A DNA stretch of 56,360 bases from Arthrobacter sp. AZCC_0090 (lineage in GTDB: Bacteria > Actinomycetota > Actinomycetes > Actinomycetales > Micrococcaceae), in assembly GCF_014207375.1 (NCBI RefSeq), contig NZ_JACHEE010000021.1, positions 1 to 56,360 on the forward strand. The letters are read 5' to 3'. This document shows positions 7,545-16,786 of the stretch, in pieces. The notes below the pieces were generated by a model. The model saw only the letters and a list, made by a program, of their open reading frames with translations, was not told the DNA's origin and searched no databases. Each line of letters begins with the position of its first letter. Position 1 is the first letter of the stretch. The translations under genes were made by a program, and so were the position numbers.

Positions 7545-8743
7545 TGGTCGACAATTTCCAGGACTTGAAGTTCGTCCGCGCGGCCGACGTCCACAAAGGC
7601 GGGGTCCTGGCCGGTCATCTCGTCCGGACGGCCCGCGGCGGGGTGAATTTCTCCTATACGGCAGAGTATCTGACCTCCGGTTTGCCCGCGGTTGCCAGTT
7701 CATTGCCTTTGGCAGATCTTCCCGTGGAGACTCCCGCTGGCGCCCTTCCTTCATTTTTCGCCGGCCTGCTGCCGGAGGGGCACCGGCTTAGTGTGCTTAG
7801 GGACGCCACCAAAACCAGCCTCGACGACGAACTCACCCTCCTGCTCGCAGTCGGAGCCGATGCCCCCGGCGACGTCCAAGTGGTTCCCGCTGGGGAAAGC
7901 CCCGTGGAACCGGCGCCGCTGGCCGACACGTCCCGACCCGAGGATCTGGACTTCGCCGCCCTCGCGAACTCCGTCGATCGCCATGCGATCCCCGGTGTCC
8001 AAGACAAGGCAAGTGCCTCGATGCTGACCACGCCGCTGTCACTCAAGGGGCAGCGGTACCTGCTCAAACTTGACCCGCCCAACCATGCCCATTTGCTGGC
8101 GAACGAAGCGGCACACCTCTCCGCGGCCAAGGATCTCAAGATCCCGGTGGCAAAGAGCCGCATCATCACGGACATGCACGGGTTACCGGGGTTGTTGGTG
8201 GAACGCTTCGACCGCGTCCGGGACAAGAACCGTATCTGGGTGCGCTTGCCTATGGAAGACGGAGCCCAAGTCATGGGCCTACCGCCGGCTTCCAAGTATT
8301 CGGTGGCATCGGAGGAGGTGGCCTCTGCATTGGCTGGGATGTGCAAAGCACCTCTCGTGGCAATCCGCAATCTATACCTACAGTTTGTCTTTGCGTGGCT
8401 GACCGGGAACGGCGACCTCCATGCCAAGAATCTATCGATCCTCGGTAGCGAGGATGGCGGATTTGTCATGGCGCCGATCTACGACATTCCATGCACGCTG
8501 TTGTACGGAGACGACTCGCTCGCATTGCCGGTATCCGGAAAAACCAAAAACCTCAAAGCCAAGCACTGGGCCGATTTCGCGGCGTCTGTTGGCTTGCCGC
8601 AGCGCGCAGCTGACAAGGCCAATGCACTGGCCTTGTCAGCTTCTGGAAAGGTCAGCTTGGAGGACCTACCGTTCACGGGGTCACCGCTCCGAGGTGCTCT
8701 GCGGGAGTTGCGATTCCGACGGGGAGAGTTGGAGGCTAGCTGA
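7544..8743 (+). CDS. hipA: HipA-like serine/threonine kinase toxin
   Basis: A 399-residue protein with the two HipA regions: an N-terminal couple-HipA domain (about 10-110) and a kinase-like core. A VQDKASAS loop (152-159) matches the region where HipA carries its Ser-containing ejectable loop. The catalytic loop reads NGDLHAKN (Asp291, Asn296), and the metal-binding Asp is in PIYDIP (Asp314). In E. coli, HipA phosphorylates glutamyl-tRNA synthetase and induces dormancy. The target here is unknown. It is slightly short for the family (about 440), but all core motifs are present, so it looks active. Confidence 0.9.
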   Translation: MVDNFQDLKFVRAADVHKGGVLAGHLVRTARGGVNFSYTAEYLTSGLPAVASSLPLADLPVETPAGALPSFFAGLLPEGHRLSVLRDATKTSLDDELTLLLAVGADAPGDVQVVPAGESPVEPAPLADTSRPEDLDFAALANSVDRHAIPGVQDKASASMLTTPLSLKGQRYLLKLDPPNHAHLLANEAAHLSAAKDLKIPVAKSRIITDMHGLPGLLVERFDRVRDKNRIWVRLPMEDGAQVMGLPPASKYSVASEEVASALAGMCKAPLVAIRNLYLQFVFAWLTGNGDLHAKNLSILGSEDGGFVMAPIYDIPCTLLYGDDSLALPVSGKTKNLKAKHWADFAASVGLPQRAADKANALALSASGKVSLEDLPFTGSPLRGALRELRFRRGELEAS

Positions 8744-8921
8744 CTGCCGCCTGCCGCGCCCACACCCGAGGACCTTTAGATCGACTGCCGGCATCCGAAG
8801 AACTCGTGGTTCATGGGAGCAAAGGGTACCGTCCGACCCACTTCATCAGTTCACTGATGATTTAGCTGTCGGTTCCCTGCGAGTCGGGCCACTGTGTTTC
8901 AAGGCACCTAGCTTTGGGATC

Positions 8922-10652
8922 ATGAAATTCAAAACAATCCCGGTCATCATCGGAACATTGTCTTGTGCGCTGGTAAGCGGAGCTGCCTTTGCGGCGGTTT
9001 CCACCTTTGCCGGCCCTCATGAGGACGGCTCAGCGGTCACGCCAGTCGGTATGCGGGTCACTCCAACCGGACAGCAGACCTCACTCGGAGACCTCCCGCT
9101 GAACTCCGCCATCTCCGCCGACGGCAAGAGGCTCGCCGTCACCAACAACGGTCAAGGTACCCAGTCCCTGCAACTCGTCGATCTGGCAGACCACGAGGTA
9201 GACCAGACCATCTCCTACAAGTCCCCTGAGTCTCTCTACATGGGTTTGGTGTGGAGCCCGGACGGCACCAGGCTTTACGCAAGCGCCGCAGCAAATTCCA
9301 AAATCCGCACCTTCAGCTACTCCGGCGGCAAGCTGGCAGAAGGTGCGCCGATCCAGCTTCCCACCACGACGCCCGCGGGCAAGGCACTCAACCTCTTCCC
9401 GGCCGGATTGGCGATCACACCCGACGGGAAGCGGCTGGTTGTTGCCGACCAGCTCGCTGACGCCGTGTCCGTCGTCGACCTCTCCACTGGCAACGTCTCG
9501 ACGACGCCGGCCGGTCACCGCCCGCTTTCGGTCACGGTTTCGCCGGATGGCACGACGGCGTTCGTCACCAATCAGGGCGCCTCAGACCTCTCCGCTGTGG
9601 ACATCACAGGCGCCGAACCGAAGGTTTCCCGCACCGTCACGGTAGGTCTCCACCCCAACAAATCCGTCCTGTCGAAGGACGGCCGGACGCTTTACGTTGC
9701 CAACGGCGATGACGACACGGTCTCGGTTGTCGATACCGCGGCCGGCACAAGCTCGAGTGTCAGCGTCGCACCTGAAAAGGGCGCACCGGTAGGGACCAAT
9801 CCCACCGGACTGGCCTTGGACGAAGCCGGGCACCGCCTCTTCGTGAGCAACTCCGGTAACAACGACGTCGCCGTCGTCGATCTTGCTCGCAACACGGTTG
9901 CCGGTGTGGTGCCTGTGGGCTGGTATCCGAGTTCGTTGGTCTTCAGCGGCGGGACATTGCATGTCACCAACGCGAAAGGGCTAGGCGCCGGACCTAACAA
10001 CGGACCTGGCCACCCGAACCCCGAGTCAACCGCTCCGGCCGCGGAAAACCAATACAGCGGATCGATGATCGTTGGTACGCTGAGCAGTTTCAGCGTTCCG
10101 GAGGGCGGCCAGTTGCAGAAGGCCACCGAGCAGGTCAAAAACAACAACCGCCCGGACACCACTGGTGGCAACATCATCCCGCGCCAACCCGGCCAAGAGA
10201 GCCCCATCAAACACGTGATCTACGTGGTCAAGGAAAACCGCACCTATGACCAGGTGCTCGGCAGCCTCGGCAAGGGCAACGGCGATCCCTCGCTGAATCT
10301 CTTCGGCGACGAGTCTGCCCCGAATATGAGGGCCCTGTCCAAGACAGTTCACCACGATTGACAACTTCTACGCCGATGCTGAAGTTAGTGCCAACGGTTG
10401 GAACTGGGTGGCCTCGGCCAACTCGAACCCCTACGCCGAGCAGATGTGGCCGGCCAACTACTCGGGCCGCAAGGCGCCGTATCCCAGCGAAGGAAACGCC
10501 CCTGAAATCGCGGCCCAACAGCCTGACAACACGTATGTCTGGCAGCGGCTCGCCAAGGCAGGCGTCAGCTTCCGCAACTACGGCTTCTACGTTTCCAACA
10601 ACGCCGGCACGTTCAACGCCGCGGACCCCGTTCTGGATGCGCAGACCGACTC
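8922..10652 (+). pseudogene. Broken beta-propeller (YVTN) phosphoesterase
   Basis: From ATG 8922 the frame encodes a signal peptide (about residues 1-23), YVTN/YncE-type beta-propeller repeats (for example SVVDLSTGNVST and VAVVDLARNTVAG) and the start of a PF04185-type phosphoesterase domain (HVIYVVKENRTYDQVLG). An extra A near 10344 shifts the frame, so translation stops at 10361. Removing it gives the expected FTTIDNFYADAE and restores a second frame up to about 10650. There the phosphoesterase sequence ends after PVLDAQTD and runs into antisense lysozyme coding sequence. The gene is therefore both frameshifted and missing its C-terminal part, including most of the catalytic domain. Confidence 0.85.
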
Positions 10653-11213
10653 AATGTCCAGAAGGACAGGAAGGGTCTTCCCGTCCGGAGTCCAAGCTGC
10701 GCCGTTCTGCAGAAAGTAATTGGCCTGGGCCACTCCGGACGACCGGTCGGGCAGCGCGAAGTGGTAGGCGCCGTGCAGGAGCCCGGCATCTGAGGATCCT
10801 GCATATTGGCCTGCGAAATACGGATTGAGGTAGTCGGTTCCCTCACTGACTTTGACATAGGCAAACTTGGCGCCATTCGCGGCCGCGGTGTGCCAATCCA
10901 CAGTGCCCTGGTGGCTGCTGACATCCATGCCCGGCACCCCGGATGCGACCGACGCGGGCGCGACGGCCTGCGCAAACATCTGCGTCTGCGCGGCGGGCTC
11001 GTGGCTGCGGACAGTTGAACCCATCGCGTGATCATTCGGGGTATTTGACGTCGCGGACGGGGATGGGGATGGGGTAGTCGTCGCGGAAGCCGCGCCCGCT
11101 CCGGGCGCGACAAGAACGATGCTTGCCACGAGGACAGCTACGTACCCGGCGACGCCCTTCCGGATACGGGGCCGGACGGCGTTCTGCCGTCTGGAAGCGT
11201 GCAGGATGGACAC
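10640..11213 (-). pseudogene. GH25 (lysozyme-like) gene truncated at its 3' end
   Basis: The open frame from GTG 11213 (or TTG 11243) encodes a secretory signal (GYVAVLVASIVLVAPG), a Ser/Pro linker and a GH25 muramidase domain. The domain shows PGMDVSSHQGTVDW (first catalytic Asp), KVSEGTDYLNPYF and HFALPD. It breaks off at LPVLLDIES, the strand that carries the next catalytic acids, and continues into sequence antisense to the phosphoesterase gene until a chance stop near 10587. About a third of the domain is missing, so muramidase activity is unlikely. Confidence 0.82.
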
Positions 11214-11228
11214 GTTCAGAGGAAATTC

Positions 11229-11249
11229 CTTCCGTTTTGGCAACGGAAG
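11229..11249 (-). promoter_or_regulatory. Hairpin overlapping the lysozyme ribosome-binding region
   Basis: An 8-bp inverted repeat, CTTCCGTT/AACGGAAG, with a 5-base centre lies just before the GH25 start. On the lysozyme mRNA its 3' arm contains part of the GGAAGGA ribosome-binding sequence, so folding could mask translation. The wider divergent gap to the DUF3311 gene (11250-11552) should hold promoters in both directions. I see no recognisable c-di-AMP riboswitch there. Confidence 0.35.
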
Positions 11250-11552
11250 AGACCCGCGCCTGCCAATAGGCGCCCGCAGGAGCGGACGAGAGGGATATTA
11301 CCAGCCTTCATCAAGACGAATGACAAACAGGCGAGATCCCCTGCGCGGGTCCGGTCCCTTTCAGACGACGACGGCGGCGCTCCGGACAGTTGCCGGCCGA
11401 GTCCCGCGAAAAACGGGGCGCACTTCCCCTGTCAAAGAATTAATCCAGAATCTATTCTGTTGATGGACCGTTATATTCGCGGTCCTCAGGCCACCGGCAC
11501 GTCCCGGGAAGCCCATCCCGCTCCGGGGGCCGTCTTCGATGAGGAGGCGTCC

Positions 11553-11834
11553 ATGTCAACTCCTGATGTGCCAACGCGGGGGCCGGCCAGGCCCGGTCCA
11601 TATGTCGGCGCCGGGATACTGCTAGCCATCTCCATTCTGGTTCCCCTGTTCGTTCCGGCGTATTCGATTGACAAGCCGCGGTTTGCCGGCATGCCGTTCT
11701 TCTACTGGTACCAAATGCTCTGGGTTCCCATCACGGCATGCATGATTGGCATCGCATATCGGCTGGTTACCAAGGAAGACCGTCGCCGTCGCGAGGCTGC
11801 GCGGGGCGCACGCACCGGGGAGCCAGAACAATGA
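11553..11834 (+). CDS. DUF3311 small membrane subunit of monocarboxylate uptake system
   Basis: A 93-residue protein with two hydrophobic segments (VGAGILLAISILVPLFVPAY and FFYWYQMLWVPITACMIGIAY) and a basic C-terminus. Start ATG 11553 has GAGGAGG 5 bases upstream. It overlaps the symporter start by four bases (ATGA). Small DUF3311 proteins are regularly encoded just before MctP-type sodium:solute symporters and are thought to be accessory subunits, though their exact role is not established. Confidence 0.82.
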   Translation: MSTPDVPTRGPARPGPYVGAGILLAISILVPLFVPAYSIDKPRFAGMPFFYWYQMLWVPITACMIGIAYRLVTKEDRRRREAARGARTGEPEQ

Positions 11835-13528
11835 GCGCGCTCGCTGTCCCGCTGGCGACCACCCCCGATCGGCCCGTCAGCGGTGTCGCGCTCACCGTTG
11901 TCGTCGTCCTCTTCATTCTGGTGGCGGTATTGGGCTTCTTCGCTGCACGCTGGCGCGCGGGCAAAGAGACCGGATTGCATAGCCTCGATGAGTGGGGTCT
12001 GGGCGGTCGCGGGTTTGGGACGTGGGTAACGTGGTTCCTCCTCGGTGGGGACCTCTACACTGCCTACACGTTCGTGGCCGTCCCGGCCGCAATGTGGGCC
12101 ACTGGAGCCGTGAGCGGCTTCTTCGCAGTGCCGTACACCATCGTGCTGTACCCGATCGTATTCCTGCTGATGAGCCGGTTGTGGTCGGTCTCGCATAGGC
12201 ACGGGTTCGTCACGCCGGCCGATTTCGTTGGCGGGCGCTACGGCAGTAGGGCGTTGACGGTTGCTGTGGCCCTCACTGGCATTGTCGCAACCATGCCGTA
12301 CATCGCGCTGCAATTGGTTGGTATCAAGGCCGTGCTGACGGTGTTGGGCCTCGGTAGCGCGGAGAATGTGCTGCTGACTGACCTGCCGCTGATCATCGCT
12401 TTCGTGGTCCTGGCCGCCTACACCTACACTTCAGGCCTTCGGGCGCCGGCGCTTATCGCCGTCGTGAAGGATCTCCTCATCTATCTGGCGGTCATCGTCG
12501 CGGTGATATACCTGCCGATCAAGTTCGGCGGCTGGGACAACATCTTTGGCGCCGCCCAAACGAAACTCGACGCCATCAGCCCGGCCACGGGCAAGCCAGC
12601 CGGCGTCTTCATCCCGGGCGCGGCGAGCTACTCGGCGTACTGGACACTGGCTCTTGGCTCCGCGCTGGCCTTGTTTATGTACCCGCACTCGGTCACCGGG
12701 GTCCTTGCGACCAAGAGCAGGAACACCATACGCAAGAACGCGGCAGTGCTTCCGCTGTACTCGCTCATGTTGGGATTCCTTGCGCTACTGGGTTACGCGG
12801 CCATCTCTGCGGGCACCAAGCCTATTGACCTCAACGGTGCCGTCAACCCGCAACTCGTGGTTCCGCAGCTGTTCCTCGACAACTTCCCGGCGTGGTTCGC
12901 CGGGATCGCCTTGGCGGCTATCGCCATCGGCGCCTTGGTCCCGGCAGCCATTATGTCGATCGCCGCCGCCAACCTGTTCACCCGCAACATCTACCGGGAC
13001 TTGATCCGGCCCAACGCCGACCCGCGGCAGGAAGCGAAGGTCTCCAAAATCGCCTCCCTCGTGGTGAAGTTCGGCGCGCTGATCTTCGTCATCGCGATGG
13101 ACCAGTCGGCCGCGATCAACATGCAGCTCCTCGGTGGCATCTGGATCCTGCAGACCTTCCCGGCGATCGTGGCAGGGCTCTACACCCGCTGGTTCCATCG
13201 CTGGGCGCTCTTCGCGGGCTGGGCAGCTGGAATCATCTACGGAACCATCGCCGCTTATAACGTGGTCAACCCGGTGACGAAGGCCAACTTCGGAGGCTCC
13301 ATCGCCGCCATCCCCGGCACCAACGTGCAGGTCTACATCGCGGTGGTGGCGTTCGCGATCAACCTCATCGTTGCGGCCGTCCTGTCGCTGATCTTCCGCG
13401 CGATGAAGGTCCCCGACGGAAAGGACATCACCCGGGACTCGGACTACGGAGCCGACGAGGACGACCCCAAAGTTACCCAACTCCAACGGGAGTACCCGCT
13501 GGGCGAAACGGGAGGCGGCACGTTCTGA
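11831..13528 (+). CDS. mctP: Sodium:solute symporter, monocarboxylate uptake permease type
   Basis: A 565-residue SSS-family transporter with about 13 hydrophobic segments. Family features include an early SLDEWGLGGRGFG segment, the GDLYTAYTFVAVP stretch and a long NIYRDLIRPNADPRQE loop with basic residues. Members paired with a DUF3311 protein, such as rhizobial MctP, import lactate, pyruvate, acetate or other short monocarboxylates. The exact substrate is not determinable here. It forms an operon with the preceding small gene, and the C-terminal tail is acidic. Confidence 0.85.
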   Translation: MSALAVPLATTPDRPVSGVALTVVVVLFILVAVLGFFAARWRAGKETGLHSLDEWGLGGRGFGTWVTWFLLGGDLYTAYTFVAVPAAMWATGAVSGFFAVPYTIVLYPIVFLLMSRLWSVSHRHGFVTPADFVGGRYGSRALTVAVALTGIVATMPYIALQLVGIKAVLTVLGLGSAENVLLTDLPLIIAFVVLAAYTYTSGLRAPALIAVVKDLLIYLAVIVAVIYLPIKFGGWDNIFGAAQTKLDAISPATGKPAGVFIPGAASYSAYWTLALGSALALFMYPHSVTGVLATKSRNTIRKNAAVLPLYSLMLGFLALLGYAAISAGTKPIDLNGAVNPQLVVPQLFLDNFPAWFAGIALAAIAIGALVPAAIMSIAAANLFTRNIYRDLIRPNADPRQEAKVSKIASLVVKFGALIFVIAMDQSAAINMQLLGGIWILQTFPAIVAGLYTRWFHRWALFAGWAAGIIYGTIAAYNVVNPVTKANFGGSIAAIPGTNVQVYIAVVAFAINLIVAAVLSLIFRAMKVPDGKDITRDSDYGADEDDPKVTQLQREYPLGETGGGTF

Positions 13529-13607
13529 CGCCGACGGCGGACGCGGGCAACAAGAGCCGCCCGGAGCTGGATCCCGCCGATGCCCGGATTCCGGGCCATC
13601 TGGGCCA

Positions 13608-14030
13608 TTAGGCCTGTTCTGTACCCGAGTTCTCCGGATCCTCGACAGGTTCATGAAGCGCCGGGACGCTGGCGACCGCCATGCCGATCGCACCGATGAC
13701 CGCGATGAACGATGTTGCGTCCTGGAACGGGACGACAATCATGGGGCTGAGGACGACAGCGTTGGTCATGGCAGCGGCCGCGAATACGGTCGCAATGAAC
13801 CTCAGATATTGTCGTGGGATGAGAGCGGAAATCAGGGGCAAAATTACTCCCAGCACGGCCAGGAGTGTGAGCAGGGTGGCTTTCGTAGCCACCGGGTCAA
13901 GGACCCGCAGTCCGTCGGGAGGGGCGGCAGCCCAGAGCAGTCCGGACGATATGGCCGAGCAGGAGGCTACCGCGATTCCGAGGCACTTCAGGAGAGCCTG
14001 GTAGTGACGGGTTATCAGCTGCGAATTCAT
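13608..14030 (-). CDS. Four-helix membrane protein, unknown function
   Basis: A 140-residue protein with four hydrophobic segments (about residues 16-35, 48-68, 76-96 and 104-124) and an acidic C-terminal tail. Its ATG has AAAGGA five bases upstream. I recognise no family. It converges on the MctP gene across a 79-base gap in which no classic terminator stands out. It marks the left edge of the accessory stretch. Confidence 0.65.
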   Translation of the reverse strand: MNSQLITRHYQALLKCLGIAVASCSAISSGLLWAAAPPDGLRVLDPVATKATLLTLLAVLGVILPLISALIPRQYLRFIATVFAAAAMTNAVVLSPMIVVPFQDATSFIAVIGAIGMAVASVPALHEPVEDPENSGTEQA

Positions 14031-14130
14031 GAGGTCCTTTCAAATGACGTCTGGGGCGGGGCGACGTACGGCGGTCAACTGTTGAGGCTGCGGTGCACGA
14101 TTCCCGCCACCTTTCAGAATCGGGCACGCT

Positions 14131-14196
14131 GGCCCCGGCTGAGTGGTGAAAAGCCGAAATTGAGTGCGTAGAAACCACGTTTTGAGTGGCGTCACT
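14131..14196 (+). mobile_element. Possible insertion-sequence end remnant
   Basis: Short direct repeats of the form TGAGTG occur three times within about 60 bases (GGCTGAGTGG, AATTGAGTGC, TTTTGAGTGG), separated by CGAAA/GAAACC-type sequence. A related arrangement is seen at 18833-18875. Multiple short repeats at an element's end are typical of IS21-like transposons, whose ends bind the transposase repeatedly. No transposase gene remains. Confidence 0.35.
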
Positions 14197-14261
14197 GCCG
14201 GCGAGGTGGCGGACGCCCTGGCAGCGGGTTCCGTTCCGTCAGCTCGGTCCACTGTGAACTG

Positions 14262-14800
14262 TTGCCCCCGGCGGACGGAGGTGACGGCAGCGTGGATGCC
14301 GCCGTCAGGAGGAACCTCGGCCTAGTTCGTTCCGTCCTAGGGACGGCGCTCCCTGGGCTGGCTGATACGGAACTCATTGTTGCTAGCGACAGGCACAACC
14401 CGTTGCGCAGCTCGCAGGTAGCCCCGGCCGTGTTCGGACCGCAGAAGGGCGCGTCGCTTGCGGATGTTGCAGCCTGGACATGCTGGACTTCGATACCCGC
14501 AAGGACAGCTGCGACGTCGTCATCACCGGCGAGGGCAGCATCGACGAGCAGACCCTCGCCGGGAAGCTGCCCGCCGCCGTCGCATGCCGCTCGGGCACCC
14601 GGCCGATCATCGCCGTCGCGGGCCGCTCGTTGCTGCCGAAAGAGCAGTGGTCCGAGATGTGGATCTCGCGTGTGTACACACCGGCGAACTACACGGACCA
14701 GGATTCGTCAAAGGACCCTGCGCTGTCGCAGAGCTGTTGCGGCGGATCGGGCGGGATATTGGGGAGGGTTTTGGCAAGGGGTGACCTCGTGTTGGGCGTT
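14262..14800 (+). pseudogene. Decayed glycerate kinase gene
   Basis: Fragments of a GlxK/GarK-type glycerate kinase are spread over two frames. PADGGDGSVDAAV matches the VADGGEGTLDAAV block of the intact kinase encoded at 34840-36063. VASDRHNPL and FGPQKGASLADVA match its VASDVDNPL and FGPQKGATPDDVA. After a frame change near 14475, CDVVITGEGSIDEQTLAGK matches LVITGEGSLDEQSLLGK. The stretch between the first and second blocks, including most of the N-terminal domain, is deleted. It is a remnant without function, from a paralogue and not a recent copy. Confidence 0.85.
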
Positions 14801-14828
14801 TAGCGGCGCGCTAGAACTCAGTTTCGCC

Positions 14829-14844
14829 GTATCACCGGTGATAC
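14829..14844. promoter_or_regulatory. Perfect operator palindrome of the toxin-antitoxin operon
   Basis: GTATCACCGGTGATAC is a perfect 16-base palindrome 9 bases before the antitoxin ATG (14854). TACACT (14842-14847) could serve as the -10 element, which would place the transcript start at or near the ATG and give a leaderless mRNA. Binding of the antitoxin complex here would block the promoter. The palindrome is seen directly, and its role is inferred. Confidence 0.75.
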
Positions 14845-14853
14845 ACTTGATGC

Positions 14854-15090
14854 ATGGGAACTGTGACAGTGCGCGAGCTACGGAACCATGGCGGTGAAGT
14901 CCTTGAGCGGGTAGCTCATGGCGAGACGTTGATCGTTACCCGCGACGGCCACGAGGTAGCCGAGCTCCAACCCGTGCGCCGACGCAGCCGCCAAACAGAA
15001 CAATTGATCGCCAGCCGCCGGCACCTGCCGCGCGTGGATATTGAAACATTCCGAGCAGATCTGGACGAGATCCTGGACGCGGGGCTGTGA
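14854..15090 (+). CDS. vapB: Phd/YefM-type antitoxin
   Basis: A 78-residue protein with the Phd/YefM fold signature: VTVRELRNHGGEVLERVAHGE, then TLIVTRDGHEVAEL, followed by a charged C-terminal tail (about 50-78) that would wrap the toxin. It overlaps the toxin start by four bases (GTGA). No ribosome-binding site precedes the ATG, consistent with leaderless translation. Expected role: neutralise the PIN toxin and autorepress through the adjacent palindrome. Confidence 0.88.
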   Translation: MGTVTVRELRNHGGEVLERVAHGETLIVTRDGHEVAELQPVRRRSRQTEQLIASRRHLPRVDIETFRADLDEILDAGL

Positions 15091-15494
15091 CCCAGGGAAC
15101 CCCGGAACGGGGAATTTTGGACACATCCACTGTCATCGGGCTCGGAGATCTCGCCGAGTCCTTGTTGCCTCATGAATGCCTCATCAGCGCCGTGACCCTC
15201 GCGGAACTCTCCGTCGGCCCTCTGGTCGCCGCCACAGAGAAGGAACGGGCGGCGCGGCAGGCGCACCTCCAGCAGGCGGAAGCAGACTTCGACCCGCTCC
15301 CCTTCGATGCGGCTTGTGCCCGGGCCTTCGGTCAGGTGGCCGCATCACTGCGCCGGAATGGTCGTAAACCCAAAGCACGAGCTTACGACGCCCTCATAGC
15401 GGCAACCGCGATAGCCAATAACCTCCCCCTCTACACGCTCAACACCGCAGATTTCGAAAGTATAGAGGGACTCAAAGTTCACTCCGTCCGCTGA
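15087..15494 (+). CDS. vapC: VapC-type PIN-domain ribonuclease toxin
   Basis: A 135-residue PIN domain with the four acidic positions of an active site: Asp12 in ILDTS, Glu40 in LAELS, Asp101 in AYDALIAAT and Asp122 in NTADF. VapC toxins are Mg-dependent endoribonucleases that usually cut tRNA or rRNA loops. The target is unknown here. Starts at GTG 15087, overlapping the antitoxin gene. The module is intact and sits in an accessory stretch. Confidence 0.9.
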   Translation: MTQGTPERGILDTSTVIGLGDLAESLLPHECLISAVTLAELSVGPLVAATEKERAARQAHLQQAEADFDPLPFDAACARAFGQVAASLRRNGRKPKARAYDALIAATAIANNLPLYTLNTADFESIEGLKVHSVR

Positions 15495-15571
15495 GTTCTG
15501 GCCTAACAGATACCCAGCACAGCCTCACGGATGGGCGGCGAGCAAGGTTCCGGATCTCGAGCGCTCCGGAT

Positions 15572-16786
15572 TTACAAGTCCCTCAGCGAGGAATCGGCGT
15601 CGAGCCGAGCGAGTCTTGCGACGTGGCCGACGGCTCCAAGGCACAAGAACAAAGGCACGCAGAAGAGTGCTCCGAGCACCAGCAGCCAATTGGGCATAGC
15701 CCACGCAGCCACCGGCAAGAGGTCGAGTTGGAGGCCGCTGAAGACCGCCGTTCCTGCGATGGAGCAAAAAGTCCCCAGGAGCGCTCCCACCACACCAATA
15801 ATGAGGCCCACCGCCGCCAACTCCGCCATGTAGACCCCGGCTATCGAGGCCCCCGACCAGCCGATGGCTTTAAGAAGACCCACCTCGCGTGCCCTCTGCT
15901 TAATCCAGCTGCCACCGACCGACACTCCAACCCCGAGGCAGAAGATGATCAAGAAGCCACCGGTCACCCAGCTGACAAGGGCAAGAAGCGCAAATAGGCC
16001 TGACAAGGACCGGATTTGGCCTGCAACGCTGTTAACTGAGTATCCGAGCGCTCGGACTTGATTTTGTGCATCGACCACATCGTCTGCGGAGTCAACGCGA
16101 ATATATGCTCGGGGATATAGCAACTCTTTAGCATCCGGCCGGGCGTTGGCGAGTGTTGACTTGAGCACCTTGCTGGATACGTAAGCAGCTTGCGCGCCAT
16201 CGGTACCCGGCGACGAGTTGTCATAGATACCTGCCACGCGCAGAGATATGGAAACGGGTTCCCCGTTGCCGGGGCCGATTTCCTTCGTGTACACGAAGCT
16301 CATTTCCTTGCCGAGTAGCTGAGCATATTTCTGGCCTTGACCCCGGTCGGGGAGCAGGATCTGGCCTTCCCCAGGGCCGTCGCTGGAGACGTCTCCGAGC
16401 AGTACCTTCGGGGTGATACCGCTGATAAATGGCGTACCCATGAATGCACCCGGGTTGTTCGGAGTCGGCCAGTTCGCAGGATCCTCTATGGCGAGGTCAA
16501 TTTGTGCCCAGCCGGAAGACCCCACCACATGATCGATTTGGTCAAAACGGGACAACGAGTCGTCGGTGATCTCTCGAGCTGAGTCTGGACCTACCGAAGT
16601 TACCTCAACATAATTCAGGGCAGAGTTGGTGGTGATTTTGTTTGAGTATGAAGTGATGCCCGTCCCAACGATGCTGTCGGCGAAAATGAACACCGCAATG
16701 CCAAGACTCATCAGTACCGCGAGTGGCCTCAATTTCGAGAGAGAAAGCCGCACTGACCTCGCAGCAAAGACTCTACTTTTGTTCAA
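15572..16786 (-). CDS. FtsX/MacB-type ABC transporter permease
   Basis: A 404-residue protein with one N-terminal membrane segment (about 22-42), a roughly 220-residue extracytoplasmic domain and three C-terminal membrane segments (about 262-284, 309-335 and 360-380). This is the FtsX topology. The cytoplasmic loop KQRAREVGLLKAIGW is the conserved coupling motif. Such permeases export peptides or lipoproteins, or act as sensors, together with an ATPase. Its start overlaps the stop of the upstream gene by 14 bases, the usual ATPase-permease coupling, but that gene now encodes only an ATPase fragment. It may be non-functional or may borrow an ATPase. Confidence 0.85.
   Translation of the reverse strand: MNKSRVFAARSVRLSLSKLRPLAVLMSLGIAVFIFADSIVGTGITSYSNKITTNSALNYVEVTSVGPDSAREITDDSLSRFDQIDHVVGSSGWAQIDLAIEDPANWPTPNNPGAFMGTPFISGITPKVLLGDVSSDGPGEGQILLPDRGQGQKYAQLLGKEMSFVYTKEIGPGNGEPVSISLRVAGIYDNSSPGTDGAQAAYVSSKVLKSTLANARPDAKELLYPRAYIRVDSADDVVDAQNQVRALGYSVNSVAGQIRSLSGLFALLALVSWVTGGFLIIFCLGVGVSVGGSWIKQRAREVGLLKAIGWSGASIAGVYMAELAAVGLIIGVVGALLGTFCSIAGTAVFSGLQLDLLPVAAWAMPNWLLVLGALFCVPLFLCLGAVGHVARLARLDADSSLRDL

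Noticed and set aside
11250..11552. A c-di-AMP (ydaO) riboswitch before the lysozyme gene
   Set aside because: Such switches precede many actinobacterial wall hydrolases, but I could not find the conserved core sequence here; only a small hairpin near the start is visible.
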